Position numbers and translations under genes: made by a program
In this document: in pieces, positions 56,699-64,000 of the stretch
Layout of the letters: every line of letters begins with the position of its first letter
Numbering within the stretch: the first letter of the stretch is position 1
The notes under the pieces: model-generated
Told to the model about the DNA's origin: nothing
The model's database searches: none
What the model saw: the letters and a program-made list of their open reading frames with translations, nothing else
Source: Mermis nigrescens
Lineage: Eukaryota; Nematoda; Enoplea; Mermithida; Mermithidae
Direction of reading: 5' to 3'
NCBI GenBank assembly: GCA_036768485.1
Contig: JAVLUZ010000142.1
Coordinates: 2,117,259-2,181,258 of the forward strand
DNA length: 64,000 nucleotides

Positions 56699-57131
56699 AT
56701 AATCTATTTCACGAAACCTTGTGCATGAAAATCAATTTTCAGCGTTCAAACAAGTAGCTACAAAATGGCTTCTAAGCAGGTTACTGTAACACAATTCGGC
56801 ATAATTGAACTTAATGTGCTCATCAGTTGCTGTGCACAGTATTGTGATTGTTACATCAGTTTAAACTATTATTATAATCGATTTAGATCAATTCAAAAAT
56901 TGTAATCCATGCACTCATTGCAAAAGGTTACGTGAAATAGACTAGTCTATTTCATATAAGTTTCGGCGAAAATTTTGTTCTAAGCTGAAAGTACAAGTTA
57001 ATGTGAAATGGACTATATGCAACTTATTCCATGAAAATCAAACAAATGCCTACACAATCCCAACTAACACATGTAAAATAACTTCACGGAACCTCGTGCA
57101 TGGGTCACAAGAGTACAATTTCGCTTCATTA
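56699..57131. other. Flank 3' of copy B, no gene
   Basis: Contains diverged 'atttcacgaaaccttgtgca'/'aaggttacgtgaaatagact' phrases in inverted orientation (56707-56945), probably a relative of the MITE at 52954-53113. Confidence 0.4.
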
Positions 57132-58361
57132 TGTAACTCAGGTGGGTTCCGTCCGCCTTCGAGTTATTGGAGTATCTTAGCGCGCGCAAACGAGTTGGCT
57201 GATTCAGCACTTGAAGTATGTACGGATAAATAAACTGACAGCACGCCGTCAGAGAAGATACCCAACACACAACAACTACGAAAGCAGCGAACCCTCGTAA
57301 GTACCTTCGGGATTTACCTAAGTACCTATGCTACACCTAGCGCTGGTCAAGAAGCTGCGGTAAAAACCTGCACTCTTCCAAGCTGACCCTGAATACAAAC
57401 TACCTAAAATCTCCACGGACGTAATTGGTCCGGTACCTATGGAGAAAAAGGGAAGGAGATGCCGACCGCAGATCTTAACCAGGGGTAATTAGATAATCCC
57501 GGTATTCGCCCTAGGTCCTTAGACCTTTTTAGACCAAAAGAGTAATTTTTCGCGAAAAGAATTGAAAGGGTTTCGCACTAGATTACCTATGGCGAAACTA
57601 CTTACGATTTCTGGTTCCAACAGCACTCTGTACTTAAAACACAACAACAAAGAGCTCTATTCCGGGCTGTCATCTACTATAAAAATTATGTAATAATTTT
57701 TATAGATTTTTGGATTGAAAAAGGAATTATGAATTTTGCACAAAACGATAAATAAAAACTTTACCCAACGAAATCCGGCAAGAAATAAAGCTATGGCCGG
57801 CCTGATCCCAATTCCTGACTGCTTGCGATATAATGCACCCCTAAGCAGTGGATTTTTGTGCTTTTACCGAATTAAAACAATGAACAACAAATGGCGCTAA
57901 TATAGTCGAAGATGACACGCCGCAAAAGCAAAAGCCAAACTGGCACCAACTAACTAATAATCCTAAGGGGGATTGGCCCACAGTAATAGAAGAAGAAATT
58001 ATTGTAAAATGTGTTTATGACAAAAATTGTGTGCTACTTGCACATAGATTTTCCAGGTCTCCGCACAGGCTCAACGTGAATAGCGGTCATGTCGCCTATG
58101 TTTTAAATGTGAAAAGTGATAGGGGACTTGTGGGGTGTTCCACAGTAAAAAGGTCGCATCATAGTATCCCTCGCGACACCTAGCGACAAGAGTCCAACCA
58201 ATTGACACTGCGTGGTCGGAATGCCTCCGCATGTCATATCGTCGATCTGAAAATATGGCTGGGTCGCCAAAGTGGAAACACACGACCGGATGGTCTGAAT
58301 TGGCGCACTAAGGTGCGCAAAGGCCGTACATGTAACGGCTCGTGTAGATACACTATCTACA
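57132..58361 (-). repeat. 3' LTR of copy B
   Basis: 1230 bp, tgtaactcaggtggg to cactatctaca. Segments such as cgccttcgagttattgg, aagtacct, cctagcgctggtc and the 'acaacaacaaagagctcta' block are recognisable relatives of the copy A LTR, though overall similarity is low. Its left boundary is inferred from alignment with LTR A. Confidence 0.7.
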
Positions 58362-58375
58362 CTCCTCCCCTCACC
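58362..58375 (-). other. Polypurine tract of copy B
   Basis: On the minus strand GGTGAGGGGAGGAG abuts the LTR start TGTAGATAGTG, the same layout as in copy A. Confidence 0.75.
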
Positions 58376-58896
58376 GGGAAAAAATTCGGAACACGGGCCA
58401 AATTTTTGTTTTAATTGGAATGAAAATTATTGAAATATAAGAAAAATTTGTTGGGGATCCAACAAATGGAAAAGTTTGAGTAATTTATCGAAATTTTGGT
58501 TGGGCCCCCTGTGGATGGGGAAAAAAATTTGAGTTAAAAAGTATGGCGGCTGAATCCATGACCGAGCCTCTATCAAGTAGTGCGGAAACCTGAAAAATAA
58601 ATTTGGATAAAAGGAAATTAAGTAGATTTTAGATAAAGTTAAGATAAAATAAGGCCACACTTGCTCTGAGCAAGTTCAGGAATCAACAAGCTTAAAATGA
58701 CGAGATTATGCAAAAGTTAAAGACAAAAATTTTAAAGATACAGGCAATAACGGACCGCGAACTAGTAGTTTTATAATAAAGACGCTTTACACAAGACGCG
58801 AAAAAGACAACGTTGATCCAAACAAATAAAATGCTGCTGGCCATCGGCACGATTGCAGAGTCCAAATAAATGTGGTAAGCGAGCCAAACGTGGCTA
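58376..58896 (-). other. 3' non-coding region of copy B
   Basis: AT-rich, between ORF5 and the purine tract. No open frame of interest. Confidence 0.5.
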
Positions 58897-60702
58897 TCAA
58901 CGGCGTTTATGGTCGGGTTTCGACGTCGGAAAGAAACCAGACGATCGAATCGAGCAACGCAACGAGTCACTCGAGTCCGTAGAGCGACGATTTGACGGGC
59001 GATCCTCATCCAATAAATTTATGCACGGTTGCATGCGTTCGCGCAAGCTACGATGTTCGTCGTACGAAACGGCATCGGGCGATGGTGCTTCGAATCCATA
59101 ATAAACTCGTGGTTGACTAGACGGAGTAGCCGGACGGCGGAACTCCTCGAACCTTTGATCACGGCGCGGTGGAGAAGGAAAGCGCCCAAAACTGCCGGAT
59201 TCATGCGAAGGAGAGCGCGAATGGTATGGTTGTGGTTGTGGTTGACCCCAAAACTCATTTGACCGGGAGATTGAACGGCGTTCGTGTTGCGGCCGATCGA
59301 GACTAACGGTTGACTGCGGCGACCAACGCGTTGGTGATGGGCGACGCCCAACGCCTTCGCGTTGACGCTGTGGCGAACGCTGCTGCGACGATTCAAATTG
59401 CCGCTGTTGATAACCGCCAACGTTGTCAGCCGACCGCTGCAACCAATGCGTCGGTAATGAGCCACGCCCAAAACCTTCGTGTTGATGCAACAGCGACCTT
59501 TGGCGCTGCACTGCTCGCGGCGGCGGGGTTGAACGCGGCCGGTGTTGCTGCGTTGGCCGCTGCTGCAATTGCTCACGCGGCGTTGACGCTGCCGGTAACT
59601 GGGGCAAATTCTGTCTGAAACGAGACAAAGAAGAGGGTCCGGGTTCGTTTTCAGATGGCTTCGATAATAACGCCACTTGGCGATAGATCATCACTTGCCT
59701 TTCGCGTCGCTCTCGTCGTTTTTGATTGGCACGCATAGCTCGTTGAGTATGTTCATATTTATTCCGGATGTATCAGCTGGCCTTTAATAAAGGAATGGCT
59801 TCGTGATAGGATCGTAAGCGTTCCATGTACGCGTTCTCATCCTCACGTCTTATTTCAGAGGCCACGGCTAAAGAGCCTGGCTTACGTGCAACAGTAACGC
59901 GTGGCAATGGCGGCATCGGTTGAGTTTCACGATCGGCTTTCTCAATTATCATTCGGGCCTGGCGTAAGTCGATCTGAGCCTGTAAGGAAAGATCTGAAAC
60001 GTTTTGTCGTTTCTTCGCTTGGGGGCCACTTGGGTCCTCCGCATCAGCGAGTCATTTGTGCGATTGGTGTCTCTGCTGGTTTTGACAAATATTGTTCAAT
60101 TCGTCAGGCAGTTTTTTCAGAAGATAATGCGTAGAGTGTTGGCGCGATTTGTGACGACCAAATTGAGCAGGCACCGTTAAGTCAGGATCTGTGGCTTTGC
60201 GAATTAGCTGAATATCGCAATGTAGCACAACCGGATCCTCAATTTCTTCCGCTAACTCAGGAAATTCTACAAAGGCTTCCCTCGGAAATTGAGTATACGT
60301 CGGACCAAAGAAGGCGGCACGAAGCATCCGTTGAATCTGTTCACACATTCGCCAGGCAATTCCAGGATCGCCATACAACGTCGCGAAAATGAAGAAACGT
60401 TGATCTAAATAGTGCAACAGTGATGTAGCTTGCAACACGTGCGCAGTAGCGAACACCGGTTCGCGGCTGAAAGTGGTTTCGTATCCTCTCTCGAATTCAC
60501 GGAACGCTTTGAAAATATCAACCATTAGCCGCATCGTCAAACACAACGGCGCCATATGATCAGGCTGAGGCTGGATACGATGGGGAAAGAACTCAGGCCG
60601 AATTGTGACACCGAGTCAAATGTTCATTTGCGGCAGCGTCGGCTGAAAAGAATGGTTTGCGACGTATTGGATGTTTACTTCGTAGACCATATAACCAGTC
60701 AT
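58897..60702 (-). pseudogene. ORF5 of copy B: accessory protein homologous to copy A ORF5
   Basis: ATG at 60702-60700 overlaps the ORF4 stop (TGA 60701-60699) as ATGA. One frame of about 600 codons, interrupted by TGAs at 60618-60616, 60054-60052 and 59775-59773. N-terminal blocks are MVYEVNIQYV, FFPHRIQPQPDHMAP, LMVDIFKAFREFE, AWRMCEQIQRMLR and PREAFVEFPEL. A middle block is DLSLQAQIDLRQARMIIEK. The last 270 codons are Arg/Gln/Ser/Pro-rich. Block order, length and tail type equal copy A despite strong divergence, so the protein is a real conserved product. No transmembrane segment; function unknown. Confidence 0.72.
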
Positions 60703-61037
60703 GATAAAATGCGATTTTGCGTAAACAACGGATCTAGATAGAACTGGCAGTGAAAGACAGAGGGCTGCATAATAAAACGCGGCGCAACCCAATTCCTAAA
60801 TGCCTCTTCTGGATCCGGATCCGTGGGCAAGCATAGCGGAATGATTGGCCTCTCCGGCGGATTAGAGATTCGACAATACTGCAAATAACGGGCGTACATC
60901 GAGTTGTAACACAGTTGAATGTCAGTACGCAAATCTGTGTACAGTTCCAAACCTGCTTCTGGTCCAAGCCAATCGCCAAAATTGAGAAAATTATGGATAG
61001 ACAGGCAAGGTTGACCTGTTTCCTGCAATTCTTGCAT
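60699..61037 (-). CDS. ORF4 of copy B
   Basis: 112 codons from ATG 61037 to TGA 60699. LGPEAGLELYTDL, NSMYARYLQYCRISNPPERP, NWVAPRFIMQPSVFHCQFYL align with copy A ORF4. ORF3's frame continues to TAA at about 60990, overlapping this start by some 48 bases. Whether this is a separate cistron or the displaced C-terminal domain of ORF3 is unresolved. The ATGA junction to ORF5 is preserved. Confidence 0.62.
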   Translation of the reverse strand: MQELQETGQPCLSIHNFLNFGDWLGPEAGLELYTDLRTDIQLCYNSMYARYLQYCRISNPPERPIIPLCLPTDPDPEEAFRNWVAPRFIMQPSVFHCQFYLDPLFTQNRILS

Positions 61038-63059
61038 GGTTTCCTGAAAATAATTCTGCGTAAGCGGTTGTTTGCCGTTGTTCCTCGTTATCCTGCACCT
61101 GAATTGGCTGTTCAGCCGGAGTTAGGACAACTGGTTCCGTCGGTTGTGGCTGCGTAATTCAAGGAATACGCGTCAACGGCAAAGGCTCGGCGGCAAAAGG
61201 CAACGTCATTGAGGCCATGATATTTTGGATATCCGTCGGCGCCGAGTAAGCAGGCGGAGGAGGAGCCACTGAAGCTGGAACAGCTTGTAAGGGCTCAAAA
61301 CGCGATTTTCGAGTACGTGCCGGTTGAGAGACCAAAGGCAAATTTTCGACATCCAGGGGCCGACCTAACGGGGCGCTGGTTGCGGCCACAACTGGAACCC
61401 TATCTAAAACGTTTGTATCCATTGGTTCAGGCACATTACGCGATGTGGAAGGCAAATTAGCAATAATACCATTGAGAACTTGTTGCTGCATCGGCGATGG
61501 CGAACGCTGCGACGGCGGCGGAAATGGCGGCCTACCCTGGTCATCTAACTCATAGCCATCTAAAATAATCATCGTCGGATCCTCGCCGTCCGAATCAGCT
61601 GTCAATGATCTGCGGAAATGTCATCGTATGGCTTTTCGCCTTTGTTTCATATTGGGCGGTAATTTCGACAGCTTGATGTATAACAGCTCCGGCGGCGGCG
61701 CCGCCTGGACGGAACGTTCGTCACCCTCAAAAGTAAAACCTGGCGGAACACGATGAGGAGAAATTCGACTCATGTTTGGCGAATACATATCGATAAGAAT
61801 GTAGACATCGAGTGAGAAAATCGGGTCTAAAACGAGATACCGTAACATAGGACCCGTCAAAGGCATGTTCCATGCCTGGCCAATCCACGTGACCACACCT
61901 GGGCGTGGGGGGGGGTTTGGGGGTATGCACCCCCAGAAACCAAAATACCCCCCAGAAATCAAAATACCCCCCAGAATTCAATTTTTGAAAATTTTTTTCG
62001 TTTTTTTCGCAATTTTTTGATGCCAATGGATAGTGCTTGACGAGAAACGTCGAAAAATGGTGTTTTTATCGCCATACCACCATTTTTAAGGCCATTTTTC
62101 GACCTTCAAAAAAATCTTGCACCTCCCCCCAGAATTTTCTTGCTGCCCACGTATGCACGTGACTGCCGAAGAATCCGGCTGCATATCGAAGAAGAAAGCT
62201 GCCAACGTTTTTAGGCGATGATTTCTGGCATCGATACGATGTTTGACCATGAAAAAGCGGCTCATCACCAGCGTATCTAAAATATTGGCCCTGAAAACCA
62301 AACGCGGTGGAGGAAAGCTATCACGATTTTGTAAATAGGCCACTACATCTGCGCAATGTGGGCCGTAGACGTGAAAATAGGCAATCTTATCATTACTAGG
62401 ATTGTGGCAGGCTAGAAAAACATCTCGCAGCTGTGTCTCAAGCAACTCCGCCAGCCCAAACGGGGGCTGTGGAAACCTAGAAATATCCCAAACAAAAACA
62501 TGGCCACGAACATCGGCGATCTGAATGTATCAAACAAAAGGACCGTTGGCCTGCATGTAGTTGGGATCGAGTTGTTGCCAATATCGTTCCCAAACGCGGT
62601 AGGGCATGAACAAACGGTCGTTAACATTCTCGGAGTCAAAGCCAAAAAAGTACTGGCTGTTCAGACGATTAGACGACCTGAAAAGTGTTCGTATCGCGTT
62701 ATAAGACTGTTCGTGTGTTTTGACCATTACGGTATGTCGAATGGCGTTTTTGGGCACATATGGCGCTGACAACGGGATACGGTCCATTGTTGCCAGCCAC
62801 CACTTATGTTGGGCATAGATACAATCGTAGTGGTGTGGCGTTTTGTGGTGTGATGGTTTGCAAAGATTGGGAGTCACGTGTTCGTCGTTTTGCAGTAAAG
62901 CATCTGTAAAGGGACTACGTCTGCGCGATACTGCTTTGCAGCAGCCGCAGCTTCGAGCGCTATGAGGAAATGGGCGGCATCGTTGTCGTTCCCGAGGCTA
63001 AACGTCGGACAAACTCGGTCCACGACGTCCTCTTCTGTTGGGGCACGCTGCTCAGCCAT
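60990..63059 (-). pseudogene. ORF3 of copy B: DEDDy-type 3'-5' exonuclease with intact acidic residues, MITE-interrupted
   Basis: ATG 63059 (MAEQRAPTEEDVVDRV) overlaps the pol end by about 100 bases in the same relative frame as in copy A. A frame change lies near 62890. From 62877: Exo I FFGFDSEN (Asp at 62637, Glu two codons on); Exo II CHNPSNDK (Asp at about 62391); Exo III WNMPLTGPMLRYLVLD, keeping Tyr-x3-Asp (Asp at about 61827). Between Exo II and Exo III an M1 MITE (61894-62155) interrupts the gene. Stops: TGA 62532-62530 (copy A has Arg), 61623-61621, 61161-61159. The tail is Pro/Ala/Gln-rich as in copy A. The four acidic residues plus Tyr of the DEDDy class are all readable. Confidence 0.78.
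61894..62155 (-). mobile_element. M1 MITE in the copy B exonuclease gene, TSD cacgtgac
   Basis: Starts cacacctgggcgtggggggg and ends gctgcccacgtatg. Octamer cacgtgac lies on both sides (61886-61893 and 62156-62163). Insert plus TSD is a multiple of three, so the exonuclease frame resumes in phase after it, although the MITE contains stops. Confidence 0.9.
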
Positions 63060-64000
63060 GGCTCTGCAAAAGGTGTAACGTTAGTTAAGGGCACGGCATG
63101 TGCCGATTTAGCACCAATTAACAAACGAACAGGCGCACACTCCCTCCTATTCCTTTCCCGGCCCGCTAATTCCTCAAAAGTTATAACTAGTGCCGGACAC
63201 ACAGGTCGACGCGGTAGCTTAACTAAAACAAAATCACCGGGTACATATGCGTACTTTTCGGCAATGAGATCGGAATAGGGCTACTTTGGGGCAGGTAAGA
63301 GGCGATTACGGTGCACTACATGTTTGATTAAAGGATTATGCAAATAGATGATGCGCGCAGTTTCAGGCGTTGGCAAGGCTTTGATGCGATATGGACCTAA
63401 TTGTTTAGGTGAAAGTTTTCCAATTTCAGGCTGAATTACTGCTTTATAGTTGAGATATACAATATTGTCAACTGCAAATTTACTTTCAGCGCGTTGTTTC
63501 GTCATACTGCTTTTTCTGATGGTTACGCGCTTTAGCAAGATTTTTGCTAGTGATGTCATGTAGGTTAAGAAGCGTAAGTTTCAGATCAGCAAGATATTTT
63601 TCAGCGATGTTAGGCAGATTAGGATTCAACGCGAGATCGCTTAAAAGCTGTATATCGAGTGGAAAAGAAGGTTCACGACCGTACAGCATCTCAAATGGCG
63701 AAATATTTGTAGATGACTGCGGCGTTGCGCGATACGCGAATAAAGCAAAAGGCAAAAATTGTTCCCAATCGTATTGATTTCTCGCGCTTAGTTTAGAAAG
63801 TCCATCGATGAGTGTTCGATTATACCGTTCAACTAACCCATCACACTGAGGATGATAAGGGGTTGTGAAAACTTTTTGAACGCTTAGTAATTTGCAAACT
63901 TCGGAAATTAGCGCTGATGTGAAATTTGAGCCTTGATCAGTTAAAAATTGCTTTGGAACGCCGTGTCTAGGAATTACTTCGCGCAATAATAGGTTTGCTA
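62960..64000 (-). pseudogene. pol: Pol of copy B (integrase core to PWWP-like domain; 5' part beyond the window)
   Basis: From the window edge: FLTDQGSNF and GLVERYNRTLIDGLSKL (second Asp and Glu of the integrase triad), EMLYGREPSFPLD; about 80% identical to copy A by eye. A one-base frame change near 63495 leads to IGKLSPKQLGPYRI (GPY/F module) and HVVHRNRLLPAPK, then TAG 63283-63281. In the same frame YVPGDFVLVKLPRRPVCPA, APVRLLIGAKSAHAVPLTN and TPFAEPW form the PWWP-like domain, ending at 62960. Confidence 0.88.

Overview
The window looks like a transposon-dense animal nuclear genome, most likely an arthropod. Evidence: one recognisable host gene split by phase-consistent introns (alpha-tubulin N-acetyltransferase, Mec-17/ATAT), Ty3/gypsy LTR retrotransposons, a Penelope-like element (PLE), many hAT-like MITEs with 8-bp target duplications (TSDs), and foldback elements. 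There is no prokaryotic gene organisation. The species cannot be named from sequence alone.

Layout. 1-1763: 5' end of a Ty3/gypsy copy (copy C, minus strand) with its LTR. 1764-9700: sparse DNA with small terminal-inverted-repeat (TIR) elements and a decayed end of another retroelement (2960-3560). 11730-21030: six supported exons of the ATAT gene (plus strand), whose introns are full of MITEs. 21200-24600: more MITEs, including a nested cluster. 24627-28360 and 44886-48268: arms of a very large palindrome, about 3.4-3.7 kb each, enclosing a near-complete Ty3/gypsy copy (copy A, 28363-44294, minus strand). A head-to-head PLE pair sits inside the left LTR of copy A. 48300-56700: a hAT-type element with GATCTG repeats (50104-52721) and an element with TIRs of about 490 bp (53374-56698). 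57132-64000: 3' LTR and 3' two-fifths of a diverged relative (copy B, minus strand).

The most notable system is the retrotransposon lineage of copies A and B. Downstream of gag and pol both carry the same extra cassette. It consists of a PWWP-like domain after the integrase GPY/F module; an ORF with a DEDDy 3'-5' exonuclease fold (RNase D/WRN-like) and a long disordered tail; a small domain/ORF; and a last ORF of about 600 codons with no recognisable homology, entered through an ATGA stop/start overlap present in both copies. A and B are about 80% identical in integrase but only weakly alike in the accessory proteins, so the cassette has been kept through long divergence. No envelope-like ORF is visible. 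Both copies are now broken by frameshifts and mostly TGA stops.

All identities come from reading motifs, phases and repeats by eye; no database search was possible.
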